Source: Methylobacterium nodulans ORS 2060
GTDB taxonomy: Bacteria; Pseudomonadota; Alphaproteobacteria; Rhizobiales; Beijerinckiaceae
Length of the DNA: 64,000 nucleotides
Assembly: GCF_000022085.1 (NCBI RefSeq)
Contig: NC_011894.1
Coordinates: forward strand, 2,755,501 to 2,819,500
Reading direction: 5' to 3'
Below the pieces are notes generated by a model. That model searched no databases. It worked only from the letters and a program-made list of their open reading frames with translations, and had not been told where the DNA came from. This document shows positions 1 to 8,519 of the stretch, piece after piece. Made by a program: the position numbers and the translations under genes. Position 1 is the first letter of the stretch, and each line of letters opens with the position of its first letter.

Positions 1-69
1 GGGCCCGCGCTTCTCATCCGCATCGCCGGGCAGCTGACGGTCAAGGGCGCCACTGTCCCGATCAGCGAG

Positions 70-430
70 GATCAGCGCGGACGCACCTTGTTTCTCCTCG
101 CTTCCCGATTGAGCAACGACGCTCCCTGAGCTCGACCCATATGAGGCGTCTCCGCAAGGGGTGAACCTTCGGCGTTTCGGACGGGCGGGAGCCGGGAGGC
201 AGAGCCACGCTGCAAACTGGCGGACGGACCGGAACCGGGTGGGATCGGGCACAGCCGCCGCGATCGCGCTCGCGGTGATCGGCCCAAGGCCGGGGATCGT
301 CAGGAGGCGGCGGCTCGCGGCGTCGGTCCGGCACCAGGCGACGATCACCGTCTCGGCCTTCCTGCTCGGCGACCTCTTCGATCGGGCCGATGAGGCGACG
401 GATCGCCGATCGCGCCAACTCTGGCTTCAA
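70..430 (-). pseudogene. IS110-family transposase remnant
   Basis: Reading the minus strand gives RRLLTIPGLGPITASAIAAA followed by a segment containing RQFAAWL. This is the helix-hairpin-helix-like C-terminal transposase_20 domain of IS110/IS1111 transposases. The reading frame breaks on both sides: the upstream helical stretch near 350-420 lies in another frame, and the downstream IGKRG-like segment in a third. Only part of the C-terminal half is left, with no catalytic DEDD half and no ends. It is a dead fragment. Confidence 0.7.
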
Positions 431-581
431 GTCGCCGGACTCAGCTCAGCGGTTCCTCTCGACGCACGCAGCCGTTCAGAACACGTTCTATGGTCAGCGT
501 CACCTGATTTCCCGCCGCATACTCCGCCTGTTCAGGGTTGAGGCGGCGGACGCATGGCGGCAGGCGACCACTGCGGCCTGA
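423..581 (+). pseudogene. IS6-family transposase C-terminal fragment
   Basis: The last ~52 codons read GFKSPDSAQRFLSTHAAVQN and end ...RLFRVEAADAWRQATTAA before a TGA stop. This matches the conserved C-terminal tail of IS6-family (IS26-like) transposases. The DDE core is missing and the fragment abuts the IS110 debris. A separate IS6 N-terminal/middle fragment lies at about 3.05-3.5 kb; the two could be parts of one element split by later events, but this cannot be shown here. Confidence 0.7.
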
Positions 582-858
582 GGTGAGGCCGGTCCTGCCG
601 CTTCTGCGACCGCAACTCAGTTCCCGTGACGGCGCCTGCTGGACAACGCGGCGGCGTACGAGGCGATTCGCGACTGAAATGCCGCCGCGCTACCTGTCAG
701 GTTGCCTATAGGTCTAAGATTACAATTGAAGGGACATGATCTATTCTGCATCCCCACCTTACAGGCCACCTCTGACGCGAGAAATGGATGTGGCGTGCTC
801 TTCTAAACGTCGACTGGGCGGCTCGCGGCGCTCCAGTCTTGTGCGGCCGTCTGTCCAT

Positions 859-2799
859 ATGACGAAGAGCAAAATTATTTCAGCCGACGAGGCTATTGCT
901 TTGGTCCGCGACGGCGACGTCGTCACCACCACGGGCTTCGTTCAGAGCTGCATCCCGGAGGCGCTGCACGCTGCGCTTGAGAAGCGCTTCGTGGAGAGCG
1001 GCGCTCCGCGAGGCCTTACCCTGATCATGACGGCGGGCGCGGGCGACAGCAAAGGTCTGGGCACGGGGCGCCTGCACCACGACGGCCTACTGCGTCGGGT
1101 CATCGGCGCGAATTTCGGGCGCATGCCAAAGGTCGCCCAGGCCGCGCAGGAGAACAAGATCCTGGCCTATAACCTCCCTCAGGGGGTCATCTCGCAGCTC
1201 TTCCGCGCCTGTGCGGCCGGGCAGCCCGGCTTGTTTTCCAAGGTCGGCCTCAAGACCTACGTCGACCCGCGCCACGGCGGCGGACGCGTCAACACAATAA
1301 CCAAGGATGAAATCGTCAAGCTCGTCGAAGTCGATGGCGAGGAGTGGCTGTTCTACACGGCGACCAAGATCGACGTCGCCTTCATCCGCGGCACCTCGGC
1401 CGACCCATCGGGCAATATCTGCATGGCCAAGGAGGCATTGACCCTCGATAACCTCGCCCAGGCCATGGCTGCGCGCAACAATGGCGGCATCGTCATCGCC
1501 CAGGTCGAGCGCATCGTCGAGCAGGGCTCGATCAAGCCGAAGGACGTGCGCGTGCCCGGCATGCTTGTCGACTGCGTCGTAGTGGCCGAGCCCGAGATGC
1601 ACCGCATGAACTACGGAGTGATGCATGACGCTGCGCTGGCAGGCGAGATCCGGGTCCCTGCCGGCGCCATCCCGAAGATGCCGCTCGATTCGCGCAAGAT
1701 CATTGCACGCCGCAGCGCCTTCGAGCTTCCGCCGAACGGCGTGGTCAATCTCGGTGTCGGTGCACCCGAGGGCATTTCCTCGATCGCCGCCGAGGAGAAG
1801 GTCACCCCCTACATCACCCTGACGACGGAGGCGGGGGCGGTTGGCGGCGTGCTGGCCTCGGGCTCGAGCTTTGGCGCGGCAACGAACGCCGATTGCATCA
1901 TCGATCAGAATCAGATGTTCGACTTCTACGACGGAGGTGGGCTCGACATGACCTGCCTCGGCATGGCGGAGTGCGACCGGGCTGGCAATGTCAATACCAG
2001 CCGCTTCGGCGGGCGCCTCAACGGATGCGGCGGCTTCATCAATATCTCGCAGAATGCTCGCAAGGTGGTCTTCGCCGGCACGTTTACGGCGGGTGGCCTC
2101 GTCACGAAGATCGAGGACGGGCGCCTGCGCATTGTGCAGGAGGGCCGCTCGCGTAAGTTCGTCGAGGCTGTCGAGCAGAACACGTTCAGCGGGCCGTTCG
2201 CACAGGAGCGCGATCAGCCAGTGCTCTATGTGACCGAGCGCTGTGTCTTCAACCTGACGAAACGTGGCCTTGAGCTGATTGAGGTAGCGCCCGGAATTGA
2301 CATCGGCCGTGACATCCTCGCCCACATGGATTTCATGCCGGTGATCGAGAACCCGATCCCGATGGACCAGCGGATCTTCCGGGACAAGCCGATGGAGCTT
2401 TTGGCCGACCTGCTCAACCTCAACCTCAGCGAGCGGGTCAGCTACGACGCGGAGCGCAACCTCCTGTTCGTGAATCTGGAGGGCTGGCAGGTGCGTTCGA
2501 CGAGCGACATCGACGCTCTGCGGCAAGTGCTGGAGACGGCTTGCCTGAAAGCGGGCCAGCGCGTGAACTCTGTGGTCAACCATGACGGGTTTCGCATCAG
2601 CGAGAACCTCTACGACGCCTACGCGGAGATGATCGAGTATCTCTGCACCCATCACTATCTGACCACGACGCGCTACTCGACGAGTGCCTTCCTGCGCCTG
2701 AAGATGCAGGAGGCCCTGAGCAAGCGCGGGCTGGCGCCGCACATTTTCGAGCGAAAAGAGGAGGCGCATGCATTCTTAAATGCGGTGTGTCCGACCTAG
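859..2799 (+). CDS. Propionate/acetate CoA-transferase-like protein with C-terminal extension
   Basis: Family I CoA-transferase of the YdiF/propionate CoA-transferase type, with both alpha and beta lobes in one chain. These enzymes move CoA between short acyl-CoAs and free acids through a glutamyl-CoA thioester. The start used here (MTKSKIISADEAIALV) gives 646 residues and puts the Glu of the TTEAGAVGG motif at residue 324, the number of the catalytic Glu in the Clostridium propionicum enzyme as I recall it. An in-frame ATG at 736 exists, but its N-terminus is low-complexity and its GAAGGG is too close. Usual members have about 520-530 residues; here ~120 more follow, with MELLADLLNLNLSERVSYD starting the extension. 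It stands alone, with no thiolase or dehydrogenase beside it. Substrate unknown. Confidence 0.88.
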   Translation: MTKSKIISADEAIALVRDGDVVTTTGFVQSCIPEALHAALEKRFVESGAPRGLTLIMTAGAGDSKGLGTGRLHHDGLLRRVIGANFGRMPKVAQAAQENKILAYNLPQGVISQLFRACAAGQPGLFSKVGLKTYVDPRHGGGRVNTITKDEIVKLVEVDGEEWLFYTATKIDVAFIRGTSADPSGNICMAKEALTLDNLAQAMAARNNGGIVIAQVERIVEQGSIKPKDVRVPGMLVDCVVVAEPEMHRMNYGVMHDAALAGEIRVPAGAIPKMPLDSRKIIARRSAFELPPNGVVNLGVGAPEGISSIAAEEKVTPYITLTTEAGAVGGVLASGSSFGAATNADCIIDQNQMFDFYDGGGLDMTCLGMAECDRAGNVNTSRFGGRLNGCGGFINISQNARKVVFAGTFTAGGLVTKIEDGRLRIVQEGRSRKFVEAVEQNTFSGPFAQERDQPVLYVTERCVFNLTKRGLELIEVAPGIDIGRDILAHMDFMPVIENPIPMDQRIFRDKPMELLADLLNLNLSERVSYDAERNLLFVNLEGWQVRSTSDIDALRQVLETACLKAGQRVNSVVNHDGFRISENLYDAYAEMIEYLCTHHYLTTTRYSTSAFLRLKMQEALSKRGLAPHIFERKEEAHAFLNAVCPT

Positions 2800-3054
2800 A
2801 ATGCAGGCAGCCCTGAGTTTCCGGGGCCTGTGATTGCGCTATGATGCACATAGAGGCTTCGAAGCTGAATCCGTAGGTGGCGCATCCGCTATTGTTCAGG
2901 CGTTGTCGCGTTGTCGGAGACGGCTGCAAGAAGACCCGTCCTGCCCAGTTTCAGGCAGCAACACCCGCCGTGTGGCGCCACGTCTTGAACGCATCGGCTC
3001 GGAAGAGCCGGTGCGTGCGGGCCGAGACGAGGTGACGAGAAACGGTGAAGATGT

Positions 3055-3530
3055 AGCACCTCGAGGCCACGCTCATCGTGCAGGCCGTCTCCTGATCCCT
3101 GCGGTATGCACGGAGCTACCGCGACATCGAGGAGAGGCGGCTCGAACGCGAGCCTGGAGGTGGATCACTCCATCGTCAACCGCTGGGTCCTCGCCTACGC
3201 CCCCGCTATCGAGCGTCGGCTGCGCAGGTTCCGCAAGCCGCACTGCGGCTCAGTGCGCGTCGACGAGACCTCCATCCGAATCCGCGGCCGGTGGCGGTAT
3301 CTCTACCGGGCTATCGACAAACACGGTGAGCCAGTCGATTTCCTGCTCACCGCCCAGCGTGATCTCGATGCCGCCAAGTGGTTCTTCCGCAAGATGCTGC
3401 GGGAGGAGCTGCTGCTCGCCCCGGACCGGATTGGCACCGATGGGGCCATCCGCCGCATAGACCTTCTGGTTGCAGACACTGCCCACAGCCCAGCGCAGAT
3501 GGCGCGCGTCCAAGCCATGGCGGAAGGCGG
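3055..3530 (+). pseudogene. IS6-family transposase, frameshifted and truncated
   Basis: The frame from about 3160 contains VDHSIVNRWVLAYAP, then VRVDETSIRIRGRWRYLYRA (first catalytic Asp) and DAAKWFFRKML, all typical of IS6-family DDE transposases. The preceding part (HLEATLIVQAV, then YARSYRDIEERRLE) lies in another frame and carries an in-frame TGA near 3092. The homology stops near 3500, where an IS3-type end begins. The second half of the DDE domain is gone, so it is inactive. Confidence 0.75.
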
Positions 3531-3540
3531 CGCTGGTGTG

Positions 3541-3844
3541 AACCGCTCCGGGTTTTCCGGAGGCCCTTTGGTTTGGGTCAGGGGGCCAAGGCTGGCACCT
3601 CGGCCTGGGCATAGTAGCGCGCGTCGGCCTCGGCGGGAGGCACATGGCCGATCGGTGCGAGCAGGCGGCGGTGATTGAACCAGTCGACCCACTCCAGGGT
3701 GGCGTACTCGACGGCGTCCAGGGAGCGCCACGGCCCGCGCCGTTGGATCACCTCGGCCTTGAACAGGCCGTTGATCGTCTCGGCCAGGGCGATCTCGGCG
3801 CACACGGCCGGGGTGGTGCGGGCATTGGGATGGATTGCGAGCAT
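3541..3844 (-). pseudogene. Chimeric transposase remnant: IS481-like N-terminus joined to IS3 OrfB C-terminus
   Basis: A minus-strand open frame (3844 to 3578) starts MLAIHPNARTTPAVCAEIA, which resembles the N-terminus of IS481-type transposases. It then changes directly to LAETINGLFKAEVIQRRGPW and EWVDWFNHRRLLAPIG, the C-terminus of IS3-family OrfB with its catalytic Glu. The join is in frame. Bases 3541-3577 match the outer end of the IS3 element also seen at 55.1 kb (TGACCCAAACC...GCCTCCGG on the minus strand). Only 88 codons remain, so it is almost certainly a deletion scar. Confidence 0.65.
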
Positions 3845-4009
3845 CAGCGTGCCCTCCTGGAGGAGGAGCGCCGTGAGGGCTCGAAGCGCCAGGCCTGCTC
3901 CTCAATTGCCCAACGCACCTGATCCCAACAACCTTCCGCGACCAAACAACTAGGAGCCCGTCCGAGTAAGTACCTCGACGGCGGCGCTTTGGGATGATTC
4001 ACTCGGCTC

Positions 4010-5344
4010 ATGGCCAAGGTGTTTCGCTCCTGGGACGTCGATCAGGGCTGGCTGCTGCCACCCTCGCTGCATGAGTTCGTGCCGCCCGGGCACATGGCGC
4101 ACTTCGTGCGCGATACGGTGCGCGAGGCGCTCGACCTCTCAGCCATTCTCGACACCTACACCGAGGAGCGCGGCTACCCGCCCTACCATCCCGGCATGAT
4201 GGTGGCCCTGCTCCTCTACGGCTACAGCCGCGGTCTGTACTCGTCGCGTCAGCTCGCCCGCGCCTGCGAGGAGCGGGTTGACTTCATGGCCGTGACCGGC
4301 CTGAACCGGCCCGACTTCCGCACCATCGCTGACTTCCGCAAGCGGCATCTGACGGCGCTCTCGGACCTGTTCGTGCAGGTGCTGCGGCTGTGCCGGGCGG
4401 CCGGGCTGGTCGGCTTTGCCCACGTGGCGGTGGACGGCACCAAGCTGAAGGCCAACGCCTCGCGCCACAAGGCGATGAGCTACGGCCGGATGAAGGCGGC
4501 CGAGTCGACGCTGGCCGCCGAGGTCGAGGCTTGGCTGGATCAAGCGCGCGAGGCCGACGCGGCGGAGGATCGGGCTCATGGGACCGACCATCGTGGCGAC
4601 GAGACACCGGCCTGGATGGCCGACAAGCAGCGGCGGCTGGAGACGATCCGCGCCGCCAAGGCCGCGTTGGAGGCAGAGGCTGCCGATCCGCCCGATCCGG
4701 AGGACGAGGACGGGCCGGGGGCCTCGTCGGGCATGCGCTGGCAAGGTCGGCCCTTGCGGGGCGAGGACGGCGGTCCGCCCGACCGGGCGCAGCGCAACTT
4801 CACCGACCCGGACAGCCGCATCCTGCCCACGCGCGACGGGTTCGTGCAGGGCTACAACGGCCAGATTGCGGTTGATGCGGCCCATCAGGTGATCGTCGCG
4901 CATCGGCTCGTGACGAACCCCGCCGACTCGCGCGCTCTCGTGCCGCTCGTCGACGGCGTCTGCACCCATCTCGGGCGCAAGCCGCGGGAGGTCTCCGGAG
5001 ATGCCGGCTTTGCCACCGAGGCGAACCTGGCCGCGCTGCAGGAGCGACGGATCACAGCCTATCTCGCTCCGGGCCGTGCCCGTCACGGCGAGGCGGATGC
5101 AGCAGGTCGCCGGAGGCTGACGAAGATGCCCCTGATGAGCGCGATGGCCGTCCGCCTGAAGCGGGCTGGGCGCCGGAGCCGTTACCGTCTCAGGAAGCAG
5201 GTCGTCGAGCCGGTGTTCGGGCAGATCAAGCAGGCCAGAGGCTTCCGACAGTTCCTGCTACGTGGGCTCGATCAGGTCCGCGGCGAGTGGGCGATGATCT
5301 GCACCGCCCATAACCTCCTGAAGCTGGCGCAGGCCGCGCGCTGA
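4010..5344 (+). CDS. IS1182-family transposase
   Basis: This 444-residue DDE transposase is intact. The N-terminal domain has the family's HMAHFVRDTV and YHPGMMVALLLYGYSRGLYS segments. The catalytic core shows VAVDGTKLKANAS (first Asp, about residue 143), SGDAGFATEANL (second Asp, about 328) and VVEPVFGQIKQARGFR (Glu, about 402). A charged insert lies between the first two, as in relatives. It starts 41 bp inside the left inverted repeat. The IS5 insertion begins 41 bp after the stop, so the coding region is undamaged. Confidence 0.95.
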   Translation: MAKVFRSWDVDQGWLLPPSLHEFVPPGHMAHFVRDTVREALDLSAILDTYTEERGYPPYHPGMMVALLLYGYSRGLYSSRQLARACEERVDFMAVTGLNRPDFRTIADFRKRHLTALSDLFVQVLRLCRAAGLVGFAHVAVDGTKLKANASRHKAMSYGRMKAAESTLAAEVEAWLDQAREADAAEDRAHGTDHRGDETPAWMADKQRRLETIRAAKAALEAEAADPPDPEDEDGPGASSGMRWQGRPLRGEDGGPPDRAQRNFTDPDSRILPTRDGFVQGYNGQIAVDAAHQVIVAHRLVTNPADSRALVPLVDGVCTHLGRKPREVSGDAGFATEANLAALQERRITAYLAPGRARHGEADAAGRRRLTKMPLMSAMAVRLKRAGRRSRYRLRKQVVEPVFGQIKQARGFRQFLLRGLDQVRGEWAMICTAHNLLKLAQAAR

Positions 5345-5384
5345 GCCTGTGGCGCAGGAGCCATCCGCCCAGATCTCAACCTTA

Positions 5385-6308
5385 GAGTCCGTTGGGAAAG
5401 GGTGGCCAAGAGAAAATGCGGGATGATAGAGCATGTCTGCTCGTCTCGAATGGATGAATGGCCCCTCCTTGGTCTGGACCGCTGCAAATCGGCCGCGCTA
5501 TGATCGTCGCAGCCAGAGATACCCGAGTGATATGACGAACGACGAGTGGCTCACCCTGGAGCCACTGCTTCCTGTCGCGGAGGGGATCGGGCGGCCCCGG
5601 ACCTATCCTATTCGGGACATCATGAACGGCATCCGCTACGTGCAGCGGTACGGCATTCCCTGGGATGCCATGCCAAAGGATCTGCCGCCCGCCAGTCTCT
5701 GCTACGATTACTGGCGGTTGCTCACCGATGGCGGCCACATGGACCGGATCAACCATCATCTCGTGATGAGGGATCGTGAGAAGTCCGGGAAAGAAGCCAG
5801 TCCAACGCTGGCGATTGTGGATGCCCAGGCGGTGAAGTGTGACGCCCCGCAAGGCGAGCGCGGGTACGATGCGGCGAAACAAGTGCTGGGGCGCAAGCGG
5901 CATCTGGCGGTCGACAGCGACGGACGCCTGCTTGCGGTGATGATCACTCCGGCCAACGTTCAGGATCAAGAGGGCGGGATCCCGCTCGTCAAGCGCTTGG
6001 TTCGTCTCTGTCCCTGGATCAAGACAATCGTGGTGGACGGTGGGTACAAGGCCCGTTTCATTGAGGCGGTTCAGGCTGGCACGAGCCGTGTCGTGGAAGT
6101 GGTCGTACGGCCGCAATTTGGGAAGGGCTTTGTGCTTCTGCCGAAACGATGGCGGATTGAGCAAAGCATCGGCGCTCTCACGGTGTCGCGCCGTCTCAAG
6201 CTGGATTACGATACGCTGCTTCACATCTCGGCGGCGGCTATGCTTTTCGCCTCTATAACTCGGCTTCTCGCGTCAATCACTATGAAATGACCCTTTCCCA
6301 ACGGACTC
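5385..6308 (+). mobile_element. Complete IS5-family insertion sequence
   Basis: The element is 924 bp, with terminal inverted repeats GAGTCCGTTGGGAAAGGG at 5385 and the complement ending at 6308. It is flanked on both sides by TTA (5382-5384 and 6309-6311), a 3-bp target duplication of the TNA kind seen in parts of the IS5 family. It holds one transposase gene and lies in the non-coding right part of the IS1182 element. Matching ends and an intact gene suggest a recent insertion. Confidence 0.92.
5433..6290 (+). CDS. IS5-family transposase
   Basis: A single uninterrupted 285-codon gene. It has the N-terminal MTNDEWLTLEPLLP segment (DUF4096-like), then the DDE core: LAIVDAQAVK (Asp), TIVVDGGYK (Asp) and RWRIEQSIGAL (Glu). 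An internal ATG at 5532 (MTNDEWLT) could be the true start, because the first 33 residues are weakly conserved in character. No frameshift is needed, unlike two-frame IS427-type members. Confidence 0.93.
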   Translation: MSARLEWMNGPSLVWTAANRPRYDRRSQRYPSDMTNDEWLTLEPLLPVAEGIGRPRTYPIRDIMNGIRYVQRYGIPWDAMPKDLPPASLCYDYWRLLTDGGHMDRINHHLVMRDREKSGKEASPTLAIVDAQAVKCDAPQGERGYDAAKQVLGRKRHLAVDSDGRLLAVMITPANVQDQEGGIPLVKRLVRLCPWIKTIVVDGGYKARFIEAVQAGTSRVVEVVVRPQFGKGFVLLPKRWRIEQSIGALTVSRRLKLDYDTLLHISAAAMLFASITRLLASITMK

Positions 6309-6346
6309 TTAGTCCCAACGCATCAAACCGTTACTCGGACGGGCTC

Positions 6347-6454
6347 CTAGAGCCGTACCCGCCCCCGGTTGGGTCGGATAACGGCTCTCAGGTCTTTGAT
6401 TTGACGCGCTCCCTTGCGCCGAACCGGCATCCACTCCCGGCGGGGAGCGCTCTA
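6347..6454 (+). repeat. Dispersed intergenic repeat A, copy 1
   Basis: Begins CTAGAGCCGT and ends GGGGAGCGCTCTA. It forms two predicted hairpins: AGAGCCGT pairing with ACGGCTCT, then GCGCTCCC pairing with GGGGAGCGC. Related copies lie at about 10.55, 14.5, 39.6 and 52.04 kb. The IS1182 element has inserted at its initial CTAG. Confidence 0.8.
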
Positions 6455-6562
6455 ACGCTTGAATCGGCGTATCGAATGGCCCGTCTTGTGCTGCATGTAG
6501 TGCTGCATGTGGCCGGTGATTCGGTCGCGGTCTCGCTGACTCGTGACGGAAGGAGCGTGCTC

Positions 6563-7120
6563 ATGGTGAATTGCCGAATCGCGCTCGCGGTGGCGCTCCT
6601 GTTCTCAGATGTACCCGGCTTGGCCGCACAGACCCGCTGGACTGATCCGCCGACCCGCACCGCAGCCCCGTCCGAAACGAACGCGCCCGCCCAGCCGGTG
6701 GCCGAGCAGCCGAAAGGACATGCATCCCGGAGGGCGGTCCGGCGGCAGGCGAAGCGCCCGCCCGCCCGCAACCGCGCCGTCGCCACCGTCCGGCGGCCTC
6801 CACGGCTGGTCGTCCAGCAACCGTCGCCGCCGGTCCTCCGCTCGCATCGGGCGGAACGCGTCTCCAGACCGATGCCGCATCAGCGGACCGTCTTGGTCCG
6901 AAGAACCCATCCCGTCGTGGTCTCCAGACCGGTGCCTCACCGGCGGACTGTCCTGGTCCGAAGACCCTATCCGGCCGTCGGAATCGGCGAAGTCGACCCA
7001 TGGACGATCCGCGTGCATCCCTGGGCCGGCGACCTCGACTGCTCTGGCCCCAACGCCTTCGGAGTCAGGCGCGGGCTGTGCCCCTGGATGCCCGCCCGGA
7101 ATCCCGGCGACGAGGAGTAA
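6563..7120 (+). CDS. Secreted Pro/Arg-rich protein with 20-residue tandem repeat
   Basis: 185 residues; family not recognised. The start is set by AAGGAG at 6550 upstream of ATG 6563 and by a signal peptide (MVNCRIALAVALLFS..., cleavage near GLAAQ). The mature part is basic and proline-rich (about residues 25-100). A 20-residue unit then occurs twice, SRPMPHQRTVLVRRTHPVVV and SRPVPHRRTVLVRRPYPAVG. The C-terminal tail of ~45 residues has two Cys (LDCSGPNAFG, RGLCPWMP). It is probably periplasmic or surface-exposed, and the basic repeats could bind a polyanion. The gene stands alone after IS debris. Confidence 0.65.
   Translation: MVNCRIALAVALLFSDVPGLAAQTRWTDPPTRTAAPSETNAPAQPVAEQPKGHASRRAVRRQAKRPPARNRAVATVRRPPRLVVQQPSPPVLRSHRAERVSRPMPHQRTVLVRRTHPVVVSRPVPHRRTVLVRRPYPAVGIGEVDPWTIRVHPWAGDLDCSGPNAFGVRRGLCPWMPARNPGDEE
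6862..6981 (+). repeat. 60-bp tandem duplication inside a coding region
   Basis: Two direct 60-bp units (6862-6921 and 6922-6981), each starting CTCCAGACCG and differing at a minority of positions. They encode the 20-residue repeat of the secreted protein. The substitutions preserve the motif RTVLVRR in both units. Confidence 0.85.
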
Positions 7121-7246
7121 TACCAACGGGCATTGGAAATGGCCGCTGGTTCCGTTCTCGCATGATCGCCGAGCCTGCGGCTTGGCATCGACACTTCGAG
7201 ATGGATCGACGGCCCGATGCGTCAGCATCTTGGGCTGGTGGTATAA
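7119..7246 (+). repeat. Dispersed intergenic repeat B, copy 1
   Basis: Runs from ATACCAACGGGCATTGGAAA to TGGGCTGGTGGTAT, directly after the TAA of the preceding gene. Its ends are roughly complementary (ATACCA and TGGTAT). Internal blocks such as GGCTTG, TTCGAGAT and CGTCAGCATCTTGG recur in the copy at 21.54-21.66 kb. Confidence 0.65.
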
Positions 7247-7308
7247 TGCGATTTCCTGCTGGATCGGACTTCTCAACGTGCCGGCGATACAGCCAATGAT
7301 GGAGAACG

Positions 7309-7812
7309 TTAGGCCTCCTTCAGATCAGCACAGTCGCCACTCCGGCTTGGAATACGCATGTCGTGACAACACCCGGCCCGCAACGAATGGCTGGCGCAGC
7401 GGGCCAGATCGAGCCCGGCGGCGGTGACCCGCCACTGTCCGGTCAGGGCGACCGCGTTGCCGGAGGACTGGTCTCCGAGCCCGCCGTGGCGATCGACGGG
7501 ACGGAGGGTGTTCAGAGAGAGCGCCTCAGTCAGTCCCGGCGGCGCGGCTGCGAATATCTTGACGGCGCTGTCCTCCGTCCGCAGGCCTGGCTCTTCCTCC
7601 TCGTGGCTGTAATCATTGCTCTGGGTTCGGCACCATCTGCGCATATCAGGATCGCGGATCCGCCGGCAGTAGGACGAGTCTGCGTTTTCAATCGACAAGC
7701 ACAAATTGCGCAGATCGGCATTATTTATGACAGTGCACCGCGAAGGCTCCCCATCGGCGAGATGAAGAGCCGATACTACAACTCTTGCAATAAGAAATAC
7801 AGGTTCTTTCAT
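7309..7812 (-). CDS. Small protein with repeated C-x2-I-x3-D-x-R-x2-C motif
   Basis: The N-terminal ~65 residues of this 167-codon frame contain two similar segments, CTVINNADLRNLC and CRRIRDPDMRRWC, linked by a short Ser/Tyr-containing stretch. Small proteins with serial Cys-x2-Ile-x-Asp-x-Asp-x-Arg-x2-Cys units exist in bacteria, usually exported. The first ~20 residues are hydrophobic enough for a signal sequence (MKEPVFLIARVVVSALHLA). The C-terminal 100 residues look less protein-like, so the original gene may have ended near residue 65 and lost its stop. Function unknown. Confidence 0.45.
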   Translation of the reverse strand: MKEPVFLIARVVVSALHLADGEPSRCTVINNADLRNLCLSIENADSSYCRRIRDPDMRRWCRTQSNDYSHEEEEPGLRTEDSAVKIFAAAPPGLTEALSLNTLRPVDRHGGLGDQSSGNAVALTGQWRVTAAGLDLARCASHSLRAGCCHDMRIPSRSGDCADLKEA

Positions 7813-8519
7813 AGTAGCGGCATGACCGGCCTGGCTCCGTGCTCAACGAGGCGTCCGAAGTCGGCGCGTGTCTCGCACGGCGAGATCGCACCAGCACACA
7901 TACAGATCACTGGCATCGACGATAAGGCAATTTCTCGGCTGACGCATTGTTTTCAAATGCCTTCCGACCTCATGCAAATAAGCCATAAGAATTAGTACTT
8001 AAGGATTAGCGGGCTGGCGCGTCGCGTGTGGCGGGCGGTTGCCAGCTCACCGGACGACGCCGACCCGGTGCGGGGGAGTGATGCAGTTCATCACCATGCC
8101 CCTCCGGGACCAAGCTTGCATGGTCGTTCAGTCCGCCTTCCATTTCTCCGGCCGCGCCATGTCGATGGGCGGCTGCGCGGCGTTGATGGTCAGAGTGCAG
8201 GCCGCGATTCGGCAGGGCTCGAAGACACCGTCGAGGTTGCCAAGCGATATCAGGCCCGGTCCTCTGCCGCTGCCGTGACGGCGCGCGCCTGGATTGCCTT
8301 GATCGAATGATCGGCGCAGAGCGCCGGGTGTTCGCCTGACTGTCGTTCGCCGGCAGGAGCGGGCCAAGGTCTTATCTGGCGCTGCCCACTCGGAACGTTG
8401 CGGCGCTGGCCGCGGAGCAGCCGCCCAGCGCGGCCTGCCGGATTCGAACGGGGCGCGGAGACAGTCAGCGCCATGCGCCAGCTACGTCGCAACGCTTGCC
8501 TTGTGCTCTGGCGCACCGA
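7813..8519. other. Intergenic stretch without a supported gene
   Basis: Open frames on both strands have no recognisable domain, ribosome site or signal peptide. The stretch 7900-8000 is AT-richer than the rest. Nothing else seen. Confidence 0.4.

Larger units (their letters stand above)
3950..6350 (+). mobile_element. IS1182-family element interrupted by an IS5-family element
   Basis: The ends form a perfect 20-bp inverted repeat: CTAGGAGCCCGTCCGAGTAA at 3950-3969 and its complement at 6331-6350. The outer CTAG on each side may be a 4-bp palindromic target duplication rather than part of the repeat. Inside are an intact transposase gene (4010-5344) and, between that gene and the right end, a complete 924-bp IS5-family element. 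Without the insert the element is about 1.47 kb, normal for IS1182 family members. Confidence 0.88.

Noticed and set aside
1087..2769. Long minus-strand open frame (560 codons) opposite the CoA-transferase gene
   Set aside because: It is the antisense shadow of a GC-rich gene. Its composition is Arg/His/Leu-rich with no domain.
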